The notes under the pieces were generated by a model. That model was not told the origin of the DNA. It ran no database searches and saw nothing but the letters and a program-made list of their open reading frames with translations. From Georgenia ruanii (GTDB lineage Bacteria > Actinomycetota > Actinomycetes > Actinomycetales > Actinomycetaceae), in NCBI RefSeq assembly GCF_009193175.1, contig NZ_VUKE01000001.1, positions 91,089 through 155,088 of the forward strand: a DNA stretch of 64,000 nt. Reading direction: 5' to 3'. Below, piece after piece: positions 1 through 9,565 of the stretch (the stretch's first letter is position 1; the number at the start of each line of letters is the position of its first letter). A program made the translations under genes and the position numbers.

Positions 1-104
1 ACCTGGCTGGCGAGGAAGACGATGCCGACGACCACGCCGGCGACGCCGAGCGTGGCCCAGGCCCGCCGGCCCCACCGGACGGCCACGGAGGGCTGGTGCT
101 CCAT
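1..104 (-). CDS. N-terminus of an unidentified membrane protein (partial)
   Basis: The first 34 codons of a minus-strand gene are visible before the window edge; the protein starts MEHQPSVAVRWGRRAW and runs straight into a hydrophobic stretch rich in Val, Gly, Ala, Ile and Leu, which reads as one transmembrane helix or uncleaved signal anchor. An AGGAGA Shine-Dalgarno sequence lies about 11 bases upstream of the ATG, which supports the start. The gene lies downstream of proS on the same strand, about 100 bases away. Too little is present to name a family. Confidence 0.55.
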   Translation of the reverse strand, partial: MEHQPSVAVRWGRRAWATLGVAGVVVGIVFLASQ

Positions 105-204
105 GGCCGCCAGTGTTCTCCTGGGCGCGGCGCCCCGCCCCTCGAGGGGCAGGGCCACGTCCCGCGCCCGCCCCGACGCCCTCCTGGGGGCGCGGGGCGA
201 CGCC

Positions 205-2007
205 TCAGCCCGCCAGCGCCTGGTCGACCAGGTCGCGCACGCGCGCCACGACGGCGTCCGGGGCGATCTCCTCGCGCTCCCCGCTGGCGCGGCGGCGGAC
301 CTCGACGACGCCGTCGGCCAGGCCGCGGCCGACGACCACGCTCAGCGGGACCCCGAGCAGCTCGGCGTCGGCGAACTTCACGCCGGCGGAGACCTTCGGG
401 CGGTCGTCGTACAGGACCTCCAGCCCGGCGGCCTCGAGCTCGCCGGCCAGGCGCGCGGCGGTGTCGAAGACCGCCTGGTCCTTGCCGGTCGCGAGGACGT
501 GCACGTGGGCGGGGGCGACCCGCATGGGCCACACCAGGCCCTTGTCGTCGGCGTTGGCCTCGGCCAGCGCGGCCAGCGCGCGGGTGATGCCGATGCCGTA
601 GGAGCCCATGGTGACGGTGACCGCCTTGCCGTTGGCGTCGAGGACCTTAAGGTCCAGGGCGGCGGCGTACTTGCGGCCCAGCGCGAAGATGTGGCCGATC
701 TCGATGCCGCGCGCCAGCTCGAGCGGCCCGGAGCCGTCCGGCGCGGGGTCGCCCTCGCGGACCTCGGCGGCCTCGATGGTGCCATCGGCGGTGAAGTCGC
801 GGCCGGCCACGAGCCCGAAGACGTGCTTGCCGTCGAGGTCGGCGCCGGTGATCCAGGCCGTGCCGGGCGAGACGCGCGGGTCGAGCAGGTACCGCATGGC
901 GCCGTCCGGGCTGTCGCCGTCGTCGCCGCGGGGGGCGCCGTTGGGGCCGAGCACGCCGGGGCCGATGTAGCCCTTGACGAGCTCGGGCCGGCCCTTGAGG
1001 TCGTCGTCCGTGGCCGGCTCGACCTCGGCCGGCTCGAGGGCGGCCTGCAGCCGCTTGAGGTCGACCTCGCGGTCGCCGGGCAGGCCGACGGCGACGACCT
1101 CGCGGCGCCCGTCGGGGTGGGTCAGCGCCAGCACCACGTTCTTCAGGGTGTCCGCGGCGGTCCAGGGCCGGCCCGGGCGCGGGTGGAGCCGGTTCGCGGC
1201 GTCGACCAGGGTGTCGATCGTGGGCGAGTCCGGGGTGTCGAGGACCTCGGCCGGGGGCAGCCCGTCGACGGCGAGCGGCTCGGGGGTGGGGGTGGTGACC
1301 GCCTCGACGTTGGCGGCGTACCCGCCGGGCGAACGGACGAAGGTGTCCTCCCCGATCGGCGTCGGGTGGAGGAACTCCTCGCTGCGCGAGCCACCCATCG
1401 CCCCGCTCATCGCCTTGACGATGACGTACTCGAGCCCGAGGCGGTCGAAGATGCGCTGGTAGGCCTGGCGCTGGAGCTCGTAGGAGCGCTCGAGCCCCTC
1501 GTCGTCGACGTCGAAGGAGTAGGCGTCCTTCATGATGAACTCGCGCCCGCGGATGAGCCCGGCGCGGGGGCGGGCCTCGTCGCGGTACTTGGTCTGGATC
1601 TGGTACAGCGCGAGCGGGAGGTCCTTGTAGGAGGAGTACAGGTCCTTCACCAGGAGGGTGAACAGCTCCTCGTGGGTGGGGGCGAGGAGGTAGTCGGCGC
1701 CCTTGCGGTCCTGCAGCCGGAAGATGTTCGGGCCGTACTCGACCCAGCGGCCGGTCGCCTCGTAGGGCTCCTTGGGCAGCAGCGCCGGGAAGTGGACCTC
1801 CTGGGCGCCGATGGCGTCCATCTCCTCGCGCACGATCTGCTCGACCTTGGCCAGGACCTTCAGCCCCAGCGGCAGCCAGGTGTAGATGCCGGGCGCCGCG
1901 CGGCGGATGTAGCCGGCGCGCACCAGCAGCTTGTGGCTTGCGACCTCGGCGTCGGCCGGGTCCTCTCGCAGGGTCCGCACGAAAAGGGACGACATCTTCA
2001 TCAGCAC
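205..2007 (-). CDS. proS: Proline--tRNA ligase, bacterial type with editing insertion
   Basis: Charges tRNA-Pro with proline in the cytoplasm. The product is 600 residues, normal for the bacterial (ProS type 1) form. The class II catalytic core is clear near the N-terminus ([12 protein letters not shown], then APTHEELF and the [16 protein letters not shown] motif 2 region). A long insertion between motifs 2 and 3, roughly residues 220-400, corresponds to the editing domain that clears Ala-tRNA-Pro. The glycine-rich motif 3 region (GSYGIGITR) and the anticodon-binding domain follow. The GTG start at 2007 is preferred over ATGs at 2001 and 1995 because a TAGGCT -10 element sits exactly 7 bases upstream, indicating a leaderless message, and because homologues begin with similar residues. 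It is transcribed divergently from the Fpg-like gene. Confidence 0.96.
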   Translation of the reverse strand: MLMKMSSLFVRTLREDPADAEVASHKLLVRAGYIRRAAPGIYTWLPLGLKVLAKVEQIVREEMDAIGAQEVHFPALLPKEPYEATGRWVEYGPNIFRLQDRKGADYLLAPTHEELFTLLVKDLYSSYKDLPLALYQIQTKYRDEARPRAGLIRGREFIMKDAYSFDVDDEGLERSYELQRQAYQRIFDRLGLEYVIVKAMSGAMGGSRSEEFLHPTPIGEDTFVRSPGGYAANVEAVTTPTPEPLAVDGLPPAEVLDTPDSPTIDTLVDAANRLHPRPGRPWTAADTLKNVVLALTHPDGRREVVAVGLPGDREVDLKRLQAALEPAEVEPATDDDLKGRPELVKGYIGPGVLGPNGAPRGDDGDSPDGAMRYLLDPRVSPGTAWITGADLDGKHVFGLVAGRDFTADGTIEAAEVREGDPAPDGSGPLELARGIEIGHIFALGRKYAAALDLKVLDANGKAVTVTMGSYGIGITRALAALAEANADDKGLVWPMRVAPAHVHVLATGKDQAVFDTAARLAGELEAAGLEVLYDDRPKVSAGVKFADAELLGVPLSVVVGRGLADGVVEVRRRASGEREEIAPDAVVARVRDLVDQALAG

Positions 2008-2059
2008 GCCGGCAAGCCTAATGGGCGCGCGGGGCCGGCCCCTGCGCCAGGATGGTCCC

Positions 2060-2974
2060 GTGCCGGAGATGCCCGAGGTCGAGGGACTCGCCCAGTTCCT
2101 GCGCGAGCACGCGGTCGGGCGCGCGATCAGCGCCGTGGAGGTCGGCGCCATCAGCGCGCTGAAGACGTTCGCCCCCGCGCCGGCGGCGCTGGTGGGGCGA
2201 AAGGTGAGCGACGTCGCACGGCACGGCAAGTGGCTCGACCTGGTCACGGTGCCGGCGGGCGACGGCGCGGCAGGCGACCGGACGGAGGGCGGCGGCGCAC
2301 CGGGCGCCGGCGAGCTGCACCTTGTGTTCCACCTGGCCAAGGCCGGATGGCTGCGCTGGTACGACGAGGTCCCGCGCACCGCCGTGCGCCCGGGCCGCTC
2401 CCCCATCGCCCTGCGGCTGCGCCTGGACGACGGCGCGGGCTTCGACCTCACCGAGGCCGGCACCCGCAAGCGGCTGGCGGTGCACGTGGTGGCCCGGCCC
2501 GCGGACGTCCCGCAGGTCGCGACGCTCGGCGTGGAGCCGGCCGACCTCACCGTCGAACGGCTGCGCGAGCTGCTCGCCGCGCGCAACCAGCAGGTCAAGG
2601 GCCTGCTCCGGGACCAGGGCGTCATCGCCGGCATCGGCAACGCCTACTCCGACGAGATCCTCCACGCCGCCCGGATCAGCCCCTTCGCGCTGACCCGGTC
2701 CTTCGACGACGACGACGTCGTCCGGCTGCACGCCGCCATCGGCGAGGTGCTCGCCGCGGCCGTGGCCGAGGCGTCCGGCCGGCCGGCGGCCGAGCTCAAG
2801 GACGCCAAACGCCGCAGCATGCGGGTGCACGGCCGTGCCGGGCTGCCGTGCCCGGTGTGCGGGGACACCGTGCGCGAGGTCTCCTTCGCGGACTCCTCGC
2901 TGCAGTACTGCCCTACCTGTCAGACGGGCGGGAAGATCCTCGCCGACCGGCGGATGTCGAAGCTGCTGCGATAG
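2060..2974 (+). CDS. Fpg/Nei family DNA glycosylase/AP lyase
   Basis: A base-excision repair glycosylase of 304 residues. Starting at GTG 2060 gives the canonical N-terminus M-P-E-M-P-E-V-E, placing the catalytic Pro2 and Glu3 correctly; the ATG at 2069 would also give M-P-E and cannot be fully excluded. Other family marks are the helix-two-turn-helix region ([20 protein letters not shown]) and a C-terminal zinc finger with spacing C-x2-C-x16-C-x2-C. A CAGGAT -10 element lies 6 bases before the GTG, so the message is probably leaderless. Substrate preference (8-oxoG versus oxidised pyrimidines) cannot be decided from sequence alone. Divergent from proS with only about 50 bases between. Confidence 0.9.
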   Translation: MPEMPEVEGLAQFLREHAVGRAISAVEVGAISALKTFAPAPAALVGRKVSDVARHGKWLDLVTVPAGDGAAGDRTEGGGAPGAGELHLVFHLAKAGWLRWYDEVPRTAVRPGRSPIALRLRLDDGAGFDLTEAGTRKRLAVHVVARPADVPQVATLGVEPADLTVERLRELLAARNQQVKGLLRDQGVIAGIGNAYSDEILHAARISPFALTRSFDDDDVVRLHAAIGEVLAAAVAEASGRPAAELKDAKRRSMRVHGRAGLPCPVCGDTVREVSFADSSLQYCPTCQTGGKILADRRMSKLLR

Positions 2975-3148
2975 AGGGCCGCGGGGCGGGGGCGGGGCGG
3001 GTCGGTGTGACCTGACGGATTGGCCGACCATGTGCCACGTTCGACGACCAATCGCGCGCGAACCCCGCCTCTGCCACCGCGAGCGGCGGCCGGTAGGCGG
3101 CGGTGAACCCGCCGGCGCTCGAGTTGCCGGGACGGCACACTGTGCTCC

Positions 3149-3508
3149 GTGTACCCCCTCGATGACCTGTACCCGGTCGTGGTGTCCGGCGCCGAGTCGG
3201 CCGCGGCCGTGGCGTTGGTCGCGACCCTCGTGCTCCGGCGCCGCACGAGCCAGGCCGTCCAACGCTCACGGCTGCGTTCAGCCAGCCGGTGCTTCGGGTG
3301 GTCCGCCATCCTGCTCGCGCCGCTGGTGTTGGCGCTCCTCGGCTTCCCCGGCGCCCGGGCCGTCACCGGCGCGGTACCGGAGCTCGCGTGGTTCGCCGTG
3401 CCCATGTACACCCTCGTGACGGCTCTCCTCTTCGCCGCCGGCCTCGGCTGGTGCGCCGCCGCGGCACAGGCAGACAGCGGGAGCCACGAAGGCGCCGTCT
3501 GGAGATAG
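3149..3508 (+). CDS. Small membrane protein, unknown function
   Basis: The 119-residue product has three hydrophobic segments, at about residues 8-27, 50-68 and 79-105, separated by a basic loop (LRRRTSQAVQRSRLRS), which reads as a three-helix inner-membrane protein with a short hydrophilic tail. I recognise no family. The GTG start is supported by a CACACT -10 element 7 bases upstream, which matches the leaderless pattern of neighbouring genes. It stands alone between the Fpg-like gene and another conserved hypothetical on the same strand. The upstream 174 bases contain only a weak inverted repeat (arms at 3018 and 3048) and a GC-rich run. Confidence 0.6.
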   Translation: MYPLDDLYPVVVSGAESAAAVALVATLVLRRRTSQAVQRSRLRSASRCFGWSAILLAPLVLALLGFPGARAVTGAVPELAWFAVPMYTLVTALLFAAGLGWCAAAAQADSGSHEGAVWR

Positions 3509-3586
3509 CGCAGACCTCACTGCGCTCGCCGGCCCGACCCTGCACGAGGCGGCGTGCCTGGCGCGCCGGCCTGCCAGGATGGACGC

Positions 3587-4372
3587 ATGTGGACCGAGCG
3601 GGTGCGCGTCGCCGAGGACGTCGCGCCGTCTGACTGGCTCGCGGGCCGGCTGACCGGGCGGGTGGGCACCGTGGTGGGCACGGTGCCTGACGCGTACCCG
3701 GCGTACGCGCGCATCCTGCACCCCGTCGATTCCCGCGACGGTAGGCCACCCCAGACGTGGGCGCGGGTGGCCGAGGTCACTGGCCGCCGGCCGCACCCGA
3801 CGGTGCAGTGGCACTCGCTGATCGGCACCACCGACCCGTGGACCCGCGAGACCGACGACTGGCCGGACGGCGATCCCCAGCAGGGCAACCTGGCGCTGCC
3901 ACCGCTCCTGGCGCTCTGCGACGTGCTCGCCGCGCGCACCACGACGCCCGAGGACTGCTACTTCGCGCTCTGGGAGGGGTGGGGACAGCTCTCCGGCGGC
4001 CGTGCGTGGCTCCGGCTCACCTCGGACGGCAGCCGCGGCGTCGAGCCGCCGCCGCTCCTGACCCCCCGGGAGAAGGCGGCTCCCCGGCTGCACCTGCCTG
4101 GCCGGGACTACTACCTCCTCCGCGGTCCACTCTCGGCGATGGCCGACCTCGCGCAGTACGACGGGCCCGAGATGTGTTGGACCCAGTCCCCGAACCTGTT
4201 CTGGCCCGCGGACCGGGCCTGGTGCGTGGCGACGGAGATCGACTTCGACTCCACCCTCGTCGGGGGCACGCCCGAGGCGATCGCGGCGGTGCTTGCCGCG
4301 CCCGCGCTCGAGGCGTGGCGCGTCGAGCCGGGCGACTCCCTCCAGTCCGACGCCGACGTCATCAACGGGTAG
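3587..4372 (+). CDS. Conserved hypothetical protein, soluble
   Basis: The 261-residue product has no signal peptide or membrane helix. It resembles a conserved actinobacterial family of unknown function that I recall by phrases such as CYFALWEGWG near the middle and FWPADRAWCVATEIDFDST near the C-terminus, but I cannot attach a Pfam name or a role. It is rich in Trp and Asp-Pro motifs. The ATG is chosen because a CAGGAT -10 element lies exactly 6 bases upstream, as at the Fpg-like gene, implying a leaderless transcript. It converges with the DUF4180 gene; the 100 bases between them contain no strong hairpin. Confidence 0.75.
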   Translation: MWTERVRVAEDVAPSDWLAGRLTGRVGTVVGTVPDAYPAYARILHPVDSRDGRPPQTWARVAEVTGRRPHPTVQWHSLIGTTDPWTRETDDWPDGDPQQGNLALPPLLALCDVLAARTTTPEDCYFALWEGWGQLSGGRAWLRLTSDGSRGVEPPPLLTPREKAAPRLHLPGRDYYLLRGPLSAMADLAQYDGPEMCWTQSPNLFWPADRAWCVATEIDFDSTLVGGTPEAIAAVLAAPALEAWRVEPGDSLQSDADVING

Positions 4373-4474
4373 GTCCGCCTCCCTGCCCCCGGCACCTTGG
4401 CCAGCGTGCCGACGAGAGCCCAAGACGGCCGGCAGGTCGCACACGCTCGCAGGTGCACCGGTAGCGGCTCGGTC

Positions 4475-4840
4475 CTAGACGACCATCGCCAGCCGCCCCG
4501 CCAGGTCCTCGGGACCGTCGAGGAACCAGACGTGCGCCCCTCGATTGGATTCGGCCACGAAGGCGCCCAGCGCCTCGCTGGCGGCGACGTACGCGGAGAT
4601 GTCGCCGAGGACCGCCAGGCGCATGCGGTAGTTGACGAGCTTCTGGACGAACTCGCCGGCGTGGCCCGACCGCAGGTCGAAGAACGCCGGGGTCAGGCGG
4701 CTGGCGGGCACCGCGACCAGCTCGGCGCCGCTCGCCCACGCCTCGCCCACCAGGTCGAGCGCGTCCTGGCCGCTGCCGATCGGTGCCCCGTCCGCGGGCA
4801 GGTGGAGAACGACGGTCTCGTTGACGGTCTGCACGGTCAT
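4475..4840 (-). CDS. DUF4180 domain-containing protein
   Basis: The 121-residue protein matches the DUF4180 family, whose members share the phrases AxxFxLRSGxAGEFVQKxVNYRxRLAVxGD and a conserved ESNRG-x3-WF near the C-terminus; all are present here. The fold resembles STAS-like alpha/beta proteins, but the biochemical role is unknown. There is no signal peptide. The ATG is preceded by TAGGCT 7 bases upstream, the same leaderless arrangement as proS. The gene stands alone, converging with the hypothetical gene ending at 4372. The function is not known from the family. Confidence 0.85.
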   Translation of the reverse strand: MTVQTVNETVVLHLPADGAPIGSGQDALDLVGEAWASGAELVAVPASRLTPAFFDLRSGHAGEFVQKLVNYRMRLAVLGDISAYVAASEALGAFVAESNRGAHVWFLDGPEDLAGRLAMVV

Positions 4841-4904
4841 GCGGCGGAGCCTAGGGACGCGTCCGATGCGCGGCCAGGGATTATCGAGCGGCGTGGCCGG
4901 CCCC

Positions 4905-5183
4905 TCATTCGTCGCCGTCCGCAGCCCCACTGGGTGGTCCCGAGTCCTGCCTGCGGCCCAGCGCGTAGCCCACCACGCCGGCGACGACGGCGACGCCCAG
5001 GCCGGCGATCCCCAGCGCGGCGATGCCGACGCGGTCCAGCACGATGGCTCCGGGGGACAGGACCTCCCGCGACAGCGGGGTGTACGCGACCCAGCCGAAC
5101 GCACGGGGCTGCCGGGCGACCATGACGCCGCCGACGAGGAGCACGAGCCCGAGCACCACCAGCGCCAGCGTCCTTCGCGTCAT
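4905..5183 (-). CDS. Small two-helix membrane protein, unknown function
   Basis: The 92-residue protein has an N-terminal hydrophobic helix (residues 5-22) after a Met-Thr-Arg-Arg start, a short extracytoplasmic loop containing a Trp-Val-Ala-Tyr segment, and a second helix at about residues 52-76, ending in an acidic Gly/Asp-rich tail. No domain is recognised. TACTGT lies 6 bases before the ATG, consistent with a leaderless transcript. The gene lies 51 bases upstream of the STAS-like DUF4180 gene on the same strand, but each appears to have its own -10 element, so they need not be co-transcribed. Confidence 0.65.
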   Translation of the reverse strand: MTRRTLALVVLGLVLLVGGVMVARQPRAFGWVAYTPLSREVLSPGAIVLDRVGIAALGIAGLGVAVVAGVVGYALGRRQDSGPPSGAADGDE

Positions 5184-5234
5184 GCCGGCACAGTAGCCCG
5201 GGGCCCCGAGGCCGGTGGATGCACGTCTCGCGCC

Positions 5235-5810
5235 TCAGCGCAGGTCGAGTCGCATGAGCACCCGCGGGAAGCCGTTGAGCACCGACTGGGTGTCCGCCGC
5301 CTTCGTGAAGCCCGCCCGCTCGAAGAGCCCCCGGGTCCCCACGTACGCCATGGTCGGGTCGACCTTCTGGCCGTGGTTGTCGACCGGGTAGCCCTCGATG
5401 GCGAGGGCGCCGTGGCCGCGGGCGAACTGCACCGCGCCGGCGAGCAGGTGGTGGGAGATACCCCTGCCGCGGTGTCCGGGCCGCACCCGCAGGCACCACA
5501 CCGACCACGGGTCGACGCCATCGCCGAGGTGCGGGATCTTTCGGTTCGTGGCGAAGCTCGTGTCGGCGCGGGGGTGGACGGCGGCCCAGCCGACCACCTC
5601 GTCGCCGTCGTAGGCGAGGACCCCCGGCGGCGGGTCCTGCCGGACGAGCTGCCGCACGCGTTCGCCGCGCTCGGGACCGCGCAGGGCGCGGCTCTCCGTC
5701 GAACCCAGCCGGTAGCTCAGGCACCAGCACACGGTCGCGTCGGGGCGCTTGGGCCCGACCATCGTCGCCACGTCGGCGAACGCCGTCGCGGGGCGCACCT
5801 CGATCGTCAT
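5235..5810 (-). CDS. GNAT family N-acetyltransferase
   Basis: A cytoplasmic acyltransferase of 191 residues that would use acetyl-CoA. The acetyl-CoA binding motif A is visible as VRPGHRGRGISHHLL (R-x-x-G-x-G/A pattern) after the beta-4 strand VWCLRV, and a C-terminal FERAGFTKA segment fits the usual end of the fold. The substrate is unknown; the Cys-Trp-Cys motif near residue 28 is a feature of the subgroup often annotated simply as GNAT. The ATG at 5810 is preferred to an upstream GTG because a CAGGGT element lies 6 bases upstream of it. It lies downstream of another acetyltransferase but points the same way, 43 bases away. Confidence 0.85.
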   Translation of the reverse strand: MTIEVRPATAFADVATMVGPKRPDATVCWCLSYRLGSTESRALRGPERGERVRQLVRQDPPPGVLAYDGDEVVGWAAVHPRADTSFATNRKIPHLGDGVDPWSVWCLRVRPGHRGRGISHHLLAGAVQFARGHGALAIEGYPVDNHGQKVDPTMAYVGTRGLFERAGFTKAADTQSVLNGFPRVLMRLDLR

Positions 5811-5852
5811 GGCTCCACCCTGCCACGCGGCACCCACACCGGCAGCGCCGCC

Positions 5853-6725
5853 TCAGAAAAGCACGGTGGCGTACATGCCGATCTCGCGGAAGCCCACCCG
5901 GCGGTAGGTGGCCAGGGCCGGAGCGTTGAACGAGTTGACGTACAGCGAGACCGTCGGCGCCAGGCGGGCGCGCACGGCCTCCACCACGGCGGCCATGCCC
6001 GCCGACGCCAGGCCGCGCCCGCGCAGGGCGGGGTGCACCCACACGCCCTGGATCTGGGCGACGCCGACGGCGAGCGCGCCGACGTCGGCCTTGAACACCA
6101 CGCGCGGGCCGCCGTCGCCGTCGTCGATGCGCACGTAGGTCTTCTGGGTGGCGATGAGCTCGGCCACCCGGGCGGCGTAGGACGCGCCGACGACGGTGGG
6201 GTCGTAGCCGACCTCCTCGGTGAACATCGCCACCGAGGCGGGCAGCACGAGGCCCACCTCGTCGGGGCGGGCGAGCCGGACGCCCGGGTCGGGCACCACG
6301 GCAGGAGCGTGGTCGATGACCATGGAGGGCTGGTCGGGGCGGATCTCCCGCGGGCGTGACCACATCGGCGCGAGGCGGTCCCACAGCGGCAGCACCTGGT
6401 CGGCCGGACCCACGATGGAGGAGCAGCGCCGGCCGCGCCGCCGCACGTACTCGACGAGCTCGTCGAGGGCCGCGCCGAAGACCTGGACCGGCACCAGGTT
6501 GGCGCCCGCCCAGCACAGGGCCGCCGGGCCGGCGTCGTGCCCTCCGTCGTCGGCGAAGACTCCCAGCAGTTCGGTGCCGGGCAGCCCGACGCCGCCCAGG
6601 CGCTCGACCTGCACGGCGGCGAGGACCGAGCCCACGGGGTCGCGCCGGCACACCGCGAGGGCGGCCTCGCGGTCCTCCGCGGTCAGCGGCCGGACCGCCG
6701 GGGAGCCCCGGCGCCACAGCGGCAC
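5853..6725 (-). CDS. DUF4081 domain-containing GNAT acetyltransferase
   Basis: The 290-residue protein combines an N-terminal DUF4081 region (about residues 1-125) with a C-terminal GNAT domain whose acetyl-CoA motif reads WVHPALRGRGLASAGM followed by the beta-5 strand VSLYVNSFN and the NAPALATYRRVGF segment. Members of this family sit beside ispG in many actinobacteria; the substrate is unknown. The GTG start is 11 bases after the ispG stop, and no Shine-Dalgarno sequence is evident, so translation is probably coupled to ispG. It belongs to the rseP-ispG-GNAT run. Confidence 0.88.
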   Translation of the reverse strand: MPLWRRGSPAVRPLTAEDREAALAVCRRDPVGSVLAAVQVERLGGVGLPGTELLGVFADDGGHDAGPAALCWAGANLVPVQVFGAALDELVEYVRRRGRRCSSIVGPADQVLPLWDRLAPMWSRPREIRPDQPSMVIDHAPAVVPDPGVRLARPDEVGLVLPASVAMFTEEVGYDPTVVGASYAARVAELIATQKTYVRIDDGDGGPRVVFKADVGALAVGVAQIQGVWVHPALRGRGLASAGMAAVVEAVRARLAPTVSLYVNSFNAPALATYRRVGFREIGMYATVLF

Positions 6726-6736
6726 GGCGGGCGCGC

Positions 6737-7912
<1,176 letters not shown>

Positions 7913-8052
7913 GGGCCCAGTATCGCACCCGCCCTCGTCCGTACCCAGCCCTGGGCGGCACGTGTGACCGGGTCCATCGCGGTGGTCCCCCGTCCGCGGT
8001 CCTCCGCCGGCGCGGACCCCCTCGCCGGCGGCGGGTGGGCCCGCCGTCGTCG

Positions 8053-9360
8053 TCAGCCGGTGAGGGTGATGGGGTTGACGATGTCCGCGTAGGCCAGCAG
8101 CACGCTCATGCCCACCATGGCGGCGACGACGACGTAGGTCAGCGGCAGCAGCCGCGCGGTGTCCACCGGCCCGGGGTCGGGCCGGCGGGCCAGCAGGGCG
8201 ACGCGCCGCCGCGCGCCCTCCCACAACGCGCCGGCGATGTGCCCGCCGTCGAGCGGCAGCAGCGGGATGAGGTTGAAGACGAACAGCGCCATGTTGAGCG
8301 AGACGAGCAGGGAGAGCATGTCGGCGCTGCGCTCGGTGAGGCCGTAGCCCTGGCCGTCGACGGAGGCGATCTCGCCGGCGACGCGGCCCACCCCCACCAG
8401 CCCCATGACGCCGGGGTCGCGCTGCCCGCCGCCGAACGCGGCGTGGCCGACCTCGACGAGGCGCTGGGGCAGCGTCAGGACGATGTGCACCGTGCCCGTG
8501 AAGGTCTGCCAGACCATCCCGGGCACCTCGCCCAGCGGCTGGCGCACGAGCTCGAAGGTCGGGCCGATGCCGACGAAGGGCTTGGGCTGGGTGACCGGCT
8601 TGCCCGCGTCGTCGACCACCGGCGCGCCCGAGGCGTTCACCACCGGCCGCTCGGCCACGCGCGGGGTGACCTCGACGGTCACCTGCTGGCCGGCGCGGTC
8701 GACGACGACCGGGGTGGGCGTGGTGCCGCCGGCGGCGATGGCGGTGGCGACGTCGGTCCAGTCCCGAGCCTCGGTGCCGCCCCAGCGGACGATCCGGTCG
8801 CCGGCCTGCAGGCCGGCGGCGGCGCCGGGCGAGGCGGGGTCGGCGGGGCCGCACTCGTGGGCCTGGGCCGCCGGGACGCACGCCTGCACGCTGCCCAACG
8901 TGGTGGTGTACTGCGCGACGCCGAGCCCCACCGCCGTGACGGCCAGGAGGACGGCCGCGATGAGCAGGTTCATCACCGGCCCGCCGAGCATGACCACGAG
9001 CTTGCGCGGCACGGTGAGGTGGTAGAACGCCCGGTGCTCCTCCCCCGGCCCGAGCTCCTCGAGCGCGGCCTGCCGCGCCTCCTCGACCATGGAGGGCCGA
9101 CCGTTGCGGCGGACGGCGGCGGCGCGCCGGGCCGGCGGGTACATCCCCACCAGCCGCACGTACCCACCCAGCGGCAGCGCCTTGAAGCCGTACTCGGTGC
9201 CGCGCACCGTCTTCGACCACAGCGTCCTGCCGAAGCCGACCATGTACTGCGGCACCTTGACGCCGAACTTCTTCGCCGGCACCAGGTGTCCCAGCTCGTG
9301 CAGCGCGATGGACAGGATGAGGCCGACGGCGAGGATGAGCACACCGATGGCGAAGTCCAC
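8053..9360 (-). CDS. rseP: Site-2 protease, RseP/Rip1-type zinc metalloprotease with PDZ domain
   Basis: An intramembrane-cleaving M50 protease of 435 residues. The zinc-binding HELGH motif lies in the first transmembrane helix at about residues 21-25, and the second metal-binding motif reads LLPLDGGH near residue 385. Between them are a membrane helix following [11 protein letters not shown] and a PDZ-like domain ([13 protein letters not shown]). Actinobacterial homologues cleave anti-sigma factors and other membrane substrates, so it likely acts in regulated intramembrane proteolysis. The GTG start is supported by a strong GGAAGGAG Shine-Dalgarno sequence 7 bases upstream. It lies between dxr and ispG, as in most actinobacteria. 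Confidence 0.93.
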   Translation of the reverse strand: MDFAIGVLILAVGLILSIALHELGHLVPAKKFGVKVPQYMVGFGRTLWSKTVRGTEYGFKALPLGGYVRLVGMYPPARRAAAVRRNGRPSMVEEARQAALEELGPGEEHRAFYHLTVPRKLVVMLGGPVMNLLIAAVLLAVTAVGLGVAQYTTTLGSVQACVPAAQAHECGPADPASPGAAAGLQAGDRIVRWGGTEARDWTDVATAIAAGGTTPTPVVVDRAGQQVTVEVTPRVAERPVVNASGAPVVDDAGKPVTQPKPFVGIGPTFELVRQPLGEVPGMVWQTFTGTVHIVLTLPQRLVEVGHAAFGGGQRDPGVMGLVGVGRVAGEIASVDGQGYGLTERSADMLSLLVSLNMALFVFNLIPLLPLDGGHIAGALWEGARRRVALLARRPDPGPVDTARLLPLTYVVVAAMVGMSVLLAYADIVNPITLTG

Positions 9361-9460
9361 TGGCGGGGCTCCTTCCGGTCGGACGGGGGGCGGTCCCCAT
9401 CATCCCTCCCGAACCTGGGAGCAGTCACCGTGCCGACGCTCACGTCGTGGCGTGGCGTGA

Positions 9461-9543
9461 GGTGGCGCAGGCGCCGACGGCGTGGCGCAGGCGTCGACGG
9501 CGTGGCGCGCCGACGGCGTGGCGGGCCGACGGCGTCGCGGGCC
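9461..9543. repeat. GC-rich tandem repeat in the rseP-dxr gap
   Basis: Four to five head-to-tail units built on cgtggcg...cgacgg, 16 to 20 bases each, fill part of the 205-base gap between dxr and rseP. The units differ by small indels (cgtggcgcaggcgtcgacgg, then cgtggcgcgccgacgg and cgtggcgggccgacgg). They could be a slippage product with no function. Confidence 0.75.
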
Positions 9544-9565
9544 GGAGCGGACGCCCCGCGGGCCC

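Noticed and set aside
22..3015. Long plus-strand frame of about 1000 codons opposite proS
   Set aside because: It runs antisense to proS and then out of frame through the Fpg-like gene, ends in Arg/Gly repeats and has no recognisable motif.
3018..3053. Inverted repeat with arms gattgg and ccaatc upstream of 3149
   Set aside because: The arms are only six bases with a 24-base spacer and the wider match is imperfect; this is expected by chance.
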